DNA of 64,000 nt from JAEVLT01 sp964484065 (GTDB lineage Bacteria > Bacillota > Bacilli > Bacillales > Cytobacillaceae), in NCBI GenBank assembly GCA_964484065.1, contig CAZAEW010000014.1, positions 5,071 through 69,070 on the forward strand, given 5' to 3'. Positions 16,900 to 24,803 of this stretch are shown here, piece after piece. The notes beneath the pieces were generated by a model. That model was not told the DNA's origin. It worked only from the letters and a program-made list of their open reading frames with translations, and ran no database searches. Position 1 is the first letter of the stretch. The number at the start of each line of letters is the position of its first letter. Position numbers and translations under genes: made by a program.

Positions 16900-17361
16900 T
16901 TGGCATCGAATATGTATGCTATTAAATGCCCATGTTGTGGACGTTCTGCAATTGAAGATTATTATTACAAAACTCATGAGAAATACATCTTTTGTATGAG
17001 GTGCGGTTATTATTACACCAAAACAATAGAGAAATATACCGAAACCAAAATTGAGTATAAGGAAGAGAAGAGTGAAGGGCACGGTATGTTTAAATTGGAA
17101 AATAAAGATGGAAGTCGGGAAAGGGTGATTCTCGACTGTAGTCTAACAGATGCACAATTAGAAGAGTTAAAGGCTTCACTCATGGATATGAAGGTTAACC
17201 AAGAGAAAAGCTACTTAATTTCTTACGAAAACGGAGTATTTAATATACTATTTGGCAACCCACCAGAAAATTTTCATTTATCATTTGAAGAATATAGGGA
17301 AAAGATGTTTGCGAAGTATGGGGTTCCCGAATATGATTTTATGGTTCCAATTGAGGAATAG
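16900..17361 (+). CDS. Zinc-ribbon protein of unknown function
   Basis: A 153-aa cytoplasmic protein. Residues 7-32 hold a CPCCGRS and a CMRCGYYYT pair, a four-cysteine zinc ribbon. The remainder is acidic and lysine-rich with no membrane segment (LDCSLTDAQLEELKASL, SFEEYREKMFAKYGVPEYDFM). The start is TTG at 16900 behind AAGGAG about 12 bp upstream; ATG 16912 is an alternative. I do not recognise a named family. It precedes the DUF559-like nuclease gene on the same strand by about 125 bp. Confidence 0.65.
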   Translation: MASNMYAIKCPCCGRSAIEDYYYKTHEKYIFCMRCGYYYTKTIEKYTETKIEYKEEKSEGHGMFKLENKDGSRERVILDCSLTDAQLEELKASLMDMKVNQEKSYLISYENGVFNILFGNPPENFHLSFEEYREKMFAKYGVPEYDFMVPIEE

Positions 17362-17487
17362 ATAAAGGACATCTAATAGTAGAAGAGATTGAGGAAAGAA
17401 TGGTTTTCCAATTTGTTAAGTTTGTATATTGGCTATAATATAAAGGTTGCTGTAAAGACATGACCATTGGATAGGAGGAGGGATACT

Positions 17488-18153
17488 ATGGGGTTTGAAG
17501 AAGAATACCAGGCATTTATGAATGCTCACTTGCAGGCAAGAACCGGTGAACGGTTGCGGCGCTTACAAGAAGGTCACAGCCAGGCTGAAATGTTGTTTTT
17601 GAAGCAAGTGTGGTGGCCCTTATTTCACCATTTTCGGTACCTTCATCCAGAATATGAGGTCAATGATTACAAGGATGGAAAAAGGTATTTGGATTTTGCT
17701 TATATTCGTCCTGCCATCCGGATTTGCCTTGAGGTCGACGGGTATGGCCCTCACTTAAAGAACATAAGCAGATGGCAATTTTCCGACAGCCTGGAACGTC
17801 AAAACCAGTTGGTGATTGACGGATGGACCGTGATCCGCTTTTCTTATGACCAAGTAAAAGAGAAGCCTCGTCGATGCCAACAGATTGTTCAGCAAGTGAT
17901 TGGCCGATGGCTGGGTGATGAACTTGACCAGACCTCTCTGTCCTTTGTCGAAAAGGAAGTGCTTCGGCTAGCGATTCGAAAAGGAGAAGCCATATCCCCA
18001 ATAGAAGTTGAGAAGTATTTGAAACTAAGCGACAAGACGGTAAAAAAAGTACTTTCTCAACTAGTCGATAAAAAGATGCTGATTCCCGCATCTGGGAGCA
18101 TAAGGGTCCGCTCTTATCGGTTGGGGGGGCTGGTTAAGCACCCAATCTTATAA
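17488..18153 (+). CDS. Endonuclease-like protein (DUF559/PD-(D/E)XK type) with C-terminal winged helix
   Basis: About 221 aa, start ATG 17488 right after GGAGGAGGG. The middle part (about residues 45-130) shows YLDFAYIRPAIRICLEVDGY, then SRWQFSDSLERQNQLVIDGW and VIRFSYDQV. This is the Asp...Glu-x-Asp pattern and trailing RQN-xx-L-xx-G-W-x-V-xx-F motif of Vsr/DUF559 nucleases. The C-terminal third (LSFVEKEVLRLAIRKGEAIS to KVLSQLVDKKMLIPASG) reads like a winged helix. Database entries of this kind are sometimes mislabelled as response regulators. Neither target nor pathway is shown. A degenerate hairpin repeat array starts 7 bp after its stop. Confidence 0.65.
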   Translation: MGFEEEYQAFMNAHLQARTGERLRRLQEGHSQAEMLFLKQVWWPLFHHFRYLHPEYEVNDYKDGKRYLDFAYIRPAIRICLEVDGYGPHLKNISRWQFSDSLERQNQLVIDGWTVIRFSYDQVKEKPRRCQQIVQQVIGRWLGDELDQTSLSFVEKEVLRLAIRKGEAISPIEVEKYLKLSDKTVKKVLSQLVDKKMLIPASGSIRVRSYRLGGLVKHPIL

Positions 18154-18159
18154 ATAGAA

Positions 18160-18340
18160 GGAAAAATTCCGCTTAATTAGTAAATAGCATTGAAAATAGC
18201 TTAAATAGACGGAGATATTCCGCCTATTGACTCTAAAAACGTGAAAATGGGGGATTTTGCTTTGCATAATCGGAAAACCTCCCCTTATATACCCCGAAAA
18301 TAGCTTAATTCTGCATTTAACCGAAAAATCTCCGCTTATT
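18160..18340. repeat. Degenerate hairpin repeat array, about 50-60 bp spacing
   Basis: Four related cores occur at about 18160 (GGAAAAATTCCGCTTAATTA), 18210 (CGGAGATATTCCGCCTATTG), 18271 (CGGAAAACCTCCCCTTATAT) and 18321 (CCGAAAAATCTCCGCTTATT). Each has GGA and TCC arms that can form a small hairpin. GAAAATAGCTTAA appears twice, about 103 bp apart. The remainder of 18341-18711 holds a possible hairpin near 18400 and no gene. Confidence 0.6.
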
Positions 18341-18610
18341 TTACTTTCGCTGGTTACTCAATAAAGGACAAGACTTCTTATTTAAAAGAAAATGAGATGA
18401 AAACCATCGCGAGGCGGTTTTTTTCAAGGGTACTTTGATTTAGCATTCTTTTTGTTATTTCAAAAAAGTTCAAGAGAACCTCATTTTGATGCGTCGCGGT
18501 GATCCTTACCATAAATAGAATGGTTTTTTAACATTAATTCTCCTGAACTGGTATCACAGGTAACTGAGGTTTTGGCTGATCTAATTGGCGTGACCATTGT
18601 TATAGAAACT

Positions 18611-18657
18611 GTCATGAAAATGAATAACAGCGCCTGCATTTTGCAGATGCTGTTATT
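18611..18657. terminator. Hairpin between convergent genes
   Basis: AATAACAGC pairs with GCTGTTATT, with CTGCA/TGCAG inner pairing. There is no strong T-run on either side. It lies downstream of the nuclease gene (+) and the GntR gene (-). Confidence 0.5.
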
Positions 18658-18711
18658 GCTTTCAACGGAAAGAAATCTCCAAGGTAATAATGGTCATGTT
18701 TAAAGCCTTTC

Positions 18712-19332
18712 TTAATTCCCTATGAGATGCAAACAAAAGTCCAAATCAGCCTGAAGATGGTCTTTCATCAATTGTTCGGCATTTAGGCCATCTCTCGCTT
18801 TTATCGCTTTGTAAATTTGTTCATGTTCATCGATAAGATGAGGACGATCATAAAAAACGACCGTTTTTCGGAAAAGATAAATCACGGATTGCATACGGTC
18901 AATAATATCTATCATGACTGGGTTGTTGCTGGCACCGATAATTATTTCGTGGAACCTCGCATTTCCATCCATAATTTCCTCTATAGTCCCTTTCTTCCCA
19001 ATCTCAACACATTCATGTAAAGTTTCGATCTCATTTTTTGTTAAATAGGATGCTGCACATTTTGCAGAATACCCTTCTAAAAGGATACGGACTTGAAAAA
19101 TATTGCGCAGGTCTTTTTCGGAAGGCTTTACAACTCTTTTATTTACGATGAGTCCTTCCTGCTCTAATTTTCGAATAGACTCCCTTATCGGTGTTCTGCT
19201 GACACCCAATTCAGCAGCGAGTTTTTCCTCTACAATTTTAGTCCCTCCCGGAAGTTCTCCATTTAAAATCCTATCACGAATCATTTCATATGACTGATGG
19301 TAAGCGGGTCGTGAACGATCACTGCCTAGCAC
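18712..19332 (-). CDS. GntR-family regulator, FadR (FCD) subfamily
   Basis: About 206 aa. The N-terminal winged HTH shows YEMIRDRILNGELPGGTKI, EEKLAAELGVSRTPIRESIRKLEQEGLIV, the GntR signature. The C-terminal all-helical FCD domain carries FHEIIIGASNNPVMIDII and DEHEQIYKAIKARDGLNAEQLMKDHL, with histidines that usually hold a metal. The start is probably GTG at 19332, since GAGGTG at about 19338-19343 would serve as ribosome binding site; GTG 19341 falls inside it. It is divergent from the dehydrogenase-kinase-permease operon, and three regularly spaced GTRTAC motifs lie between, so it likely represses that operon in response to a sugar acid. Confidence 0.88.
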   Translation of the reverse strand: MLGSDRSRPAYHQSYEMIRDRILNGELPGGTKIVEEKLAAELGVSRTPIRESIRKLEQEGLIVNKRVVKPSEKDLRNIFQVRILLEGYSAKCAASYLTKNEIETLHECVEIGKKGTIEEIMDGNARFHEIIIGASNNPVMIDIIDRMQSVIYLFRKTVVFYDRPHLIDEHEQIYKAIKARDGLNAEQLMKDHLQADLDFCLHLIGN

Positions 19333-19400
19333 ATTTTTCACCTCTATTTTCTTTCAAAAGCTATATGTGTATATCCAATATCATAACAAAAAATCACAAA

Positions 19401-19504
19401 AGAAAGCACTTTCACTTTTTGTATACAAATATAATAAAAATGTATACAAATATTATGAATTCGTGTACAATAGCAATTGTAGCAAACAATTGAAAGCGGT
19501 TTCA
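19401..19504. promoter_or_regulatory. Three GTRTAC operators at 21-bp steps, and cre site
   Basis: TTGTATACAA (19419-19428, perfect palindrome), TGTATACA (19441-19448) and TCGTGTACAA (19461-19470) have their GTRTAC cores at 19421, 19442 and 19463, exactly 21 bp apart. The TNGTNNACNA pattern fits FadR-type GntR operators. TGAAAGCGGTTTCA (19491-19504) fits the CcpA cre consensus fully, and AGAAAGCACTTTCA (19401-19414) is a weaker cre-like site. Confidence 0.75.
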
Positions 19505-19564
19505 AACAAAGCCGCGTTGCTTTTGTTTAATAAAGAAGGTATTGGACATCAAGGAGGAATAAAG

Positions 19565-20458
19565 ATGGGAAGAAGTGTTGGTTTTATTGGACTGGGGATT
19601 ATGGGAAAACCAATGTCATTAAACCTTATCAAGGCTGGACATTCTCTTACTGTTTTCGACCTTAATCAAGAGGCAGTGCATAGCTTAGTAAAGGCAGGTG
19701 CAACGGCTGCGGCATCAGCTAAGGAAGTTGCCGAAAAAAGTGATGTCATTATAACGATGTTGCCTGCATCTAAACATGTTAAAGAAGTAGTTCTAGGGGA
19801 AAATGGAATTCTAGAAGGGGCCAATGAGGGATCTGTAATCGTTGACATGAGTTCCATTACCCCTGAGGTTTCAAGAGAACTTGCTGCAGAAGCTGCAAAA
19901 AAAGGTGTAGGAATGCTTGATGCGCCAGTCAGCGGCGGAGAACCGAAAGCAATTGATGGCACGTTAGCTATCATGGTTGGCGGTAAAGAAGACGTTTTTG
20001 AAAATGTTAAATCTGTGTTATACGGAATGGGAACAGCGGTAACTTTAGTTGGGGACAATGGCTGTGGAGTGACAGCAAAGCTTGCCAATCAAATTATTGT
20101 AAACCTTAACATTGCTGCTATGTCTGAAGCACTTGTACTAGCAGCAAAAGCAGGCATTGATATTGAAAAAATGTATCAAGCTATTCGTGGCGGACTTGCA
20201 GGAAGTGCAGTTCTAGATGCGAAGGTTCCGATGATTCTTGATCGTAACTTTGTTGCAGGCGGAAGCATTGCCATCAATCTGAAAGATATTACCAATGTTA
20301 TGGAAACAGCTCACGAAATCGGTGTTCCTCTGCCTCTTTCAAGTCAATTGTTAGAAATATTCCATGCGTTAAAGGTAGATGGAAAAGTAAAAGATGATCA
20401 CGGAAGCATTGTCAGATATTATGAAAAACTAGCAAATGTTGAAGTAAAGAAGGCCTAA
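19565..20458 (+). CDS. NAD(P)-dependent beta-hydroxyacid dehydrogenase (GarR / L-threonate dehydrogenase-like)
   Basis: A 297-aa HIBADH-family enzyme. The Rossmann motif GFIGLGIMGKPMSLN is at the N-terminus, the substrate signature DAPVSGGEPKAIDGTLAIMVGG follows, and the catalytic-lysine helix GCGVTAKLANQIIVNLN closes the core. The start ATG 19565 lies behind AAGGAGGAATAAAG; an in-frame extension to 19367 would run back through the operators and is not real. Candidates are tartronate-semialdehyde reductase or L-threonate 2-dehydrogenase. The four-carbon acid sugar kinase 3 bp downstream favours the threonate (LtnD) type. Confidence 0.8.
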   Translation: MGRSVGFIGLGIMGKPMSLNLIKAGHSLTVFDLNQEAVHSLVKAGATAAASAKEVAEKSDVIITMLPASKHVKEVVLGENGILEGANEGSVIVDMSSITPEVSRELAAEAAKKGVGMLDAPVSGGEPKAIDGTLAIMVGGKEDVFENVKSVLYGMGTAVTLVGDNGCGVTAKLANQIIVNLNIAAMSEALVLAAKAGIDIEKMYQAIRGGLAGSAVLDAKVPMILDRNFVAGGSIAINLKDITNVMETAHEIGVPLPLSSQLLEIFHALKVDGKVKDDHGSIVRYYEKLANVEVKKA

Positions 20459-20461
20459 AAA

Positions 20462-21898
20462 ATGAGCGGGAATATGAGATTATCAACTGAATTTTTGGAA
20501 ACCCTTCCTAAGGTTGACAGACAAGCTGTAGATCAATTATTAACAGAAACACTAAGTAGTTTGAATAAAAAGATTATCGTTCTTGATGATGACCCAACAG
20601 GTGTACAAACTGTCCATGATATTTCAGTTTTTACAGATTGGTCAGTAGAAAGCATTGAACAGGCATTTAAAGAGGAACAATCTATGTTTTTCATCTTGAC
20701 CAATTCCAGGGGCTTTACCGCTGAGGAAACGACAAAAGCACACCGGGAAATTGCAGAAAATATTTTAACTGTCGCAAAGAAGTTAAATCAAGAATTTATG
20801 GTTATCAGCCGGGGCGATTCAACCCTCAGAGGACATTATCCATTGGAGACAACTGTTTTAAAGGAAACGATTGAAGCTGGGTCCGATTTAAAAATAGATG
20901 GAGAAGTAATTCTTCCATTTTTTAAAGAGGGTGGGCGTTTAACCATCCATAATATTCATTATGTACAGTATGGTGACGAACTTGTGCCGGCAGGGGAAAC
21001 AGAATTTGCAAAAGACCGTACATTCGGTTACACAAAATCCCATTTAGGGGAATGGATCGAGGAAAAGTCCACTGGAGAATTTTTAGCCGAAAACACTTTG
21101 TATTTTTCGCTCGAACAACTGCGTTCATTGGATATGGAGAAAATAACCGAACAGCTGCTTTCCGTAAACGATTTTAATAAAGTCGTTGTCAATGCAGTTG
21201 ATGAAATAGATGTAAAAATATTTACGATCGCATTAGTACGTGCTATGAATGCCGGGAAAAATTTCTTATTCAGGAGTGCTGCTGCTCTCCCAAAAGTGAT
21301 TGGTGGAGTTAGTGATAAACCGCTGCTAACAAGAGAAGAAATGGTTGGAGAAGAAACTGGAAATGGCGGTTTAATCATTATTGGTTCCCATGTTAAAAAA
21401 ACAACCGAACAGCTTGAAGAGTTAAAGAAATTAACGGACATTCAATTTATCGAGTTTAATAGTCATTTAGTTTTAGAGCCAGATCCATTTCAAAAGGAAA
21501 TCGACCGGGTCATTCATACGACTGAAAATCTCATCAAAGAGGGTAAGACGGTTGCTGTCTACACAAGAAGAGAGCGGCTTGACCTGGGGGAAAATAAGAA
21601 GGAAGAGGAATTAAAATTGTCGGTTGCCATTTCGGATGCGGTGACAAGCATTGTAACAAGATTACAAGTTAGGCCGAATTTCCTTATCGCCAAAGGCGGT
21701 ATTACTTCGAGCGATGTTGGAACGAAAGGTTTGAAGGTGAAACGAGCAACAGTTGCTGGACAAATCAGACCGGGAATTCCTGTTTGGAAAACCGGCCAAG
21801 AAAGTAAGTATCCTGGTATGTCCTATGTAATCTTTCCTGGCAACGTAGGAACAGTTACAGACTTGAGAATAGTTGTTGAAATGCTAAACAAAAATTAA
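20462..21898 (+). CDS. Four-carbon acid sugar kinase (DUF1537 family; 3-oxo-tetronate or threonate kinase)
   Basis: A 478-aa kinase with both DUF1537 halves. The N-terminal domain holds IIVLDDDPTGVQTVHDI and SRGDSTLRGHYPLE, which bind the acid. The C-terminal nucleotide-binding domain holds LIIIGSHVKKTTEQL and NFLIAKGGITSSDVGTKGL. Only 3 bp separate it from the dehydrogenase, so the pair is coupled. In known tetronate pathways, LtnD with OtnK is followed by an OtnC aldolase/decarboxylase, while DtnK works with PdxA2; neither partner is seen here. Its precise substrate stays open. Confidence 0.82.
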   Translation: MSGNMRLSTEFLETLPKVDRQAVDQLLTETLSSLNKKIIVLDDDPTGVQTVHDISVFTDWSVESIEQAFKEEQSMFFILTNSRGFTAEETTKAHREIAENILTVAKKLNQEFMVISRGDSTLRGHYPLETTVLKETIEAGSDLKIDGEVILPFFKEGGRLTIHNIHYVQYGDELVPAGETEFAKDRTFGYTKSHLGEWIEEKSTGEFLAENTLYFSLEQLRSLDMEKITEQLLSVNDFNKVVVNAVDEIDVKIFTIALVRAMNAGKNFLFRSAAALPKVIGGVSDKPLLTREEMVGEETGNGGLIIIGSHVKKTTEQLEELKKLTDIQFIEFNSHLVLEPDPFQKEIDRVIHTTENLIKEGKTVAVYTRRERLDLGENKKEEELKLSVAISDAVTSIVTRLQVRPNFLIAKGGITSSDVGTKGLKVKRATVAGQIRPGIPVWKTGQESKYPGMSYVIFPGNVGTVTDLRIVVEMLNKN

Positions 21899-21918
21899 GC
21901 CTGTTAAAACATAATATG

Positions 21919-21950
21919 GGAATGCCAATTAGAATACTAACTGGCATTCC
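21919..21950 (+). other. Intercistronic hairpin before permease gene
   Basis: GGAATGCCA (21919-21927) pairs perfectly with TGGCATTCC (21942-21950), with no T-run. It may stabilise or process the mRNA between kinase and permease. Confidence 0.6.
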
Positions 21951-21979
21951 TCTGATAATAAAAGGAAAGAGGGAGAAAT

Positions 21980-23302
21980 ATGCCAATAGTTTTTATCGGT
22001 ATCGGGATTATCGTTTTATTACTATTAATGGTGGTCTTTAAGTTAAACGCTTTCATATCATTGATTATCACAGGGCTGCTGGTTGGTATTATGGAAGGAA
22101 TGGCACCAGCACAAGCAATGACATCCGTTACCACCGGTTTGGGCGGTACGTTGGGAAATCTTGCAATGGTCATTGTATTTGGTGGTATGATTGGTAAATT
22201 AATGGCGGATTCCGGGGGAGCCCAGCGAATTTCCGTCACCTTAATCAAAGCATTTGGAAAAAAGAGAGTCCAATTAGCTGCCGTTTTAACTGCGTTTATT
22301 GTTGGAATCGCTTTATTCTTTGAAACAGGCGTTGTTGTTTTAATTCCATTAGTATTCACGATTGCTGCTGAAGCAGGAGTTCCAATTCTCTATATTGGAA
22401 TGCCGGTAATTGCTGCTTTGATTACCATGCATGGATTTGTTCCGCCACATCCGGGGCCAACTGCCGTTGCCGGAATTTATCACGCCAGTTTAGGTAAAAC
22501 CTTATTATATGGAATTATCATTGCTATTCCAGCTGTCATTCTCAGCGGACCTTTATTCACAAAGTTATTTAAAAAGGAAGATTTGGAAGTAGAAATTCCA
22601 AAAGGTTTATTTACTCCAAAACATTTTAAAGAAGAAGAAATGCCTGGTTTTGGTATTAGCATGTTTACAGCACTTATTCCCGTTTTTCTCATTGCATTTC
22701 AAGCTATTGTCGAAATTATTGCTCCAAAATCAAGTCTTTTACCTGCTGCTCAATTTTTAGGTAATCCTGGTATTGCTTTGTTAATCGCTGTGATCGTTGC
22801 TATTTTTACCTTTGGAATTAATCGTGGTAAAAAAATGTCCGAATTAATGAATTCGCTTACAGAATCAATCAGCAGTATTGCGGGAATTTTATTAATCATT
22901 GGCGGTGGGGGTGCATTTAAGCAAGTATTAATTGACAGTCATGTTGATAAATATGTGGCCCACTTGATGGCAGGTTCGTCCTTGTCTCCGTTAGTATTAG
23001 CTTGGTTAATTGCAGCTATTTTAAGACTAGTATTAGGTTCTGCCACTGTGGCTGGAATGACTGCAGCTGGCATTTGCGGTCCGCTTGTTGCTGCAACACA
23101 TGTAAGCCCAGAGTTGATGGTTTTAGCGACCGGTGCCGGAAGTATGACCTTCTCGCATGTAAACGATGCAGGATTCTGGATTTATAAAGAATTTTTTAAT
23201 CTTTCAATCGGGAAAACGATTAAAACATGGTCTGTTATGGTTACGATTGCTTCCATTGTTGGACTGGCAGGTGTTCTGATTATCAATCTGTTTGTAAAAT
23301 AA
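21980..23302 (+). CDS. GntP-family sugar-acid permease
   Basis: A 440-aa polytopic membrane protein with the GntP blocks GLGGTLGNLAMVIVFGGMIG, HGFVPPHPGPTAVAGIY, LRLVLGSATVAGMTAAGI and FSHVNDAGFWIYKEFFNLS. It is a clear paralogue of the gntP gene at 6650-7966 but lies in the threonate-like operon, so it probably carries a four-carbon sugar acid rather than gluconate. The start ATG 21980 follows AAAGAGGGAG. A terminator follows at 23328. Confidence 0.9.
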   Translation: MPIVFIGIGIIVLLLLMVVFKLNAFISLIITGLLVGIMEGMAPAQAMTSVTTGLGGTLGNLAMVIVFGGMIGKLMADSGGAQRISVTLIKAFGKKRVQLAAVLTAFIVGIALFFETGVVVLIPLVFTIAAEAGVPILYIGMPVIAALITMHGFVPPHPGPTAVAGIYHASLGKTLLYGIIIAIPAVILSGPLFTKLFKKEDLEVEIPKGLFTPKHFKEEEMPGFGISMFTALIPVFLIAFQAIVEIIAPKSSLLPAAQFLGNPGIALLIAVIVAIFTFGINRGKKMSELMNSLTESISSIAGILLIIGGGGAFKQVLIDSHVDKYVAHLMAGSSLSPLVLAWLIAAILRLVLGSATVAGMTAAGICGPLVAATHVSPELMVLATGAGSMTFSHVNDAGFWIYKEFFNLSIGKTIKTWSVMVTIASIVGLAGVLIINLFVK

Positions 23303-23327
23303 AGATAATGAATGGAACTTTAGCTTT

Positions 23328-23368
23328 AAGGGGGATCGCTTACTTGCGGTCTCCCTTATCTTTTTCTT
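23328..23368 (+). terminator. Terminator after GntP-family permease gene
   Basis: AAGGGGGATCGC and GCGGTCTCCCTT pair with two G-T wobbles around a short loop, followed by ATCTTTTTCTTTT. Confidence 0.8.
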
Positions 23369-23495
23369 TTATCGGCCAGTATTTCGACAATCCCCTTATA
23401 CTTTGTACGGGGTCAGGTACTGACGCGAAAACAACTAATTTGACAATCTAAACTTTTTTTATTATCCTTTTAAAAAATAAAATGAACTCAATATA

Positions 23496-23610
23496 CTTCG
23501 TATAACTCCAAGGATATGGCTTGGAGGTCTCTACCAGGAACCGAAATTCCTGATTACGAAGAAGGTACAGCATTTGTATTTTCTTCGTAGTCAGGAATTT
23601 TTTTATTTTT
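23496..23610 (+). promoter_or_regulatory. Purine riboswitch, adenine type, with overlapping terminator
   Basis: The aptamer runs 23496-23561: P1 arms CTTCGTA (23496-23502) and TACGAAG (23555-23561), GATATGG in J1/2-P2, a CTCCAAG/CTTGGAG P2, TCTACCA in J2/3, and P3 CAGGAA/TTCCTG. The specificity base before the P1 3' arm is U (T at 23554), which in known members pairs with adenine; guanine switches have C. ATTCCTGATTACGAAG (23546-23561) can instead pair with CTTCGTAGTCAGGAAT (23583-23598), which is followed by TTTTTTTATTTTTT. Ligand binding should hold P1 and P3 and block this terminator, so adenine should turn the gene on. TTGACA at 23440 is a possible -35, though it lies within a sequence resembling a dispersed repeat. 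Confidence 0.93.
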
Positions 23611-23646
23611 TATCTAAAATCCAAAAACTTATTTCGGGAGGTCAAA

Positions 23647-24645
23647 ATGAACTTTTTAATGCTGCCCAAAATTGAACTTCATTGTCATTTAGATGGAAGC
23701 CTTAGGTCTGAAACCATTATTGATATTGCCAAGAGAGAGGGCATTCAGTTGCCCTTCTTCGAAACGGAAGAGCTGCAAAAGGAGTTGATTGCACCGCTGG
23801 AATGTGAGTCCCTTGATGAATATTTAAAAAGATTTTCACTTCCGAATTTGGTCATGCAGTCTAAGGAGAATTTAAGCAGGATTACCTTTGAGTTATTTGA
23901 GGATGCAGCAAGGGAAAATGTGAAATATATGGAGGTCAGATTTGCTCCGTTGCTTCACACGTTGAAGGGACTTGATACAGAAGAAGTGATTCAATCCGTT
24001 TTAGAGGGAATGAGGGAGGCAGAAAGCCGTTACGAAATAAGGGGAAATATCATCCTATGCTGTATGAGGACAATGTCTGTAGAAAGCGCGTTTGAAGTAG
24101 TTGAAAAGGGAAAGAAGTTTCTTGGAAAAGGGGTAGTGGCGATTGACTTATGTGCCTTGGAAGAAGAAGGGTTTTGCGGAAGATTCGCTGAGCCAATCTC
24201 ATTAGCCAGAAAATATGGCTACAGAGTCACGATTCATGCCGGTGAAACGGGAATCGGGAAAAACGTTCTCGAGGCGGTTGAACTGTTGGGTGCTGAAAGA
24301 ATTGGACACGGAGTATTTATTAAAGACTGTGCTGAAGCCTATAATATCGTGAAAGATCGGCAGGTAGTCCTGGAAATGTGTCCAACAAGCAATGTCCAAA
24401 CAAAGGCTGTTCAGCATTATCGTGAGCATCCGATTTTTCAATTTCATAAAGATGGGATAAAAGTAACGATTAATACGGATAACAGAACGGTTTCTGATAC
24501 TTCGATGGCAAAAGAATTCCTTTTAGTAAACAGCGAGTTTAATCTGAGTAAAGAGGACTGCCGGCAAATTTATGTTAATAGTGTAGAAGCATCCTTTGCC
24601 GATAAAGAAACAAAAGAATGGTGCTTGGCACATTATTTAGCATAA
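23647..24645 (+). CDS. add: Adenosine deaminase
   Basis: A 332-aa metal-dependent deaminase of the adenosine/AMP deaminase family. Zinc ligands and catalytic residues are visible: LHCHLDGS (His12, His14), IHAGETG (His197, Glu200), RIGHG, and NTDNRTVSD (Asp278). The last motif is the bacterial adenosine deaminase form rather than the SDDPA form of adenine deaminases. It would turn adenosine or deoxyadenosine into inosine. The start ATG follows CGGGAGGTC. The adenine-type riboswitch just upstream is its own control element. Adenine as regulator of an adenosine enzyme resembles the Vibrio vulnificus add case. Confidence 0.92.
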   Translation: MNFLMLPKIELHCHLDGSLRSETIIDIAKREGIQLPFFETEELQKELIAPLECESLDEYLKRFSLPNLVMQSKENLSRITFELFEDAARENVKYMEVRFAPLLHTLKGLDTEEVIQSVLEGMREAESRYEIRGNIILCCMRTMSVESAFEVVEKGKKFLGKGVVAIDLCALEEEGFCGRFAEPISLARKYGYRVTIHAGETGIGKNVLEAVELLGAERIGHGVFIKDCAEAYNIVKDRQVVLEMCPTSNVQTKAVQHYREHPIFQFHKDGIKVTINTDNRTVSDTSMAKEFLLVNSEFNLSKEDCRQIYVNSVEASFADKETKEWCLAHYLA

Positions 24646-24803
24646 TAGAAATTCCCTCAAACAATAAAAGCCAGTTTCCACATTTCATCGACAAATATCC
24701 AGGATAATTTCTGGGGACAGGTTTAGTTATTTTTCATACCTATTCTAAAATAAACGGATATTTGATAGAATGAAAAAATATTTTAATATAATATTTTGGG
24801 CTG

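Noticed and set aside
19367..19564. N-terminal extension of the dehydrogenase
   Set aside because: The in-frame extension runs through the operators and cre site; ATG 19565 has an excellent ribosome binding site and begins the Rossmann motif.
24646..24803. T-box leader before brnQ
   Set aside because: No specifier loop, T-box consensus or terminator/antiterminator pair is visible.
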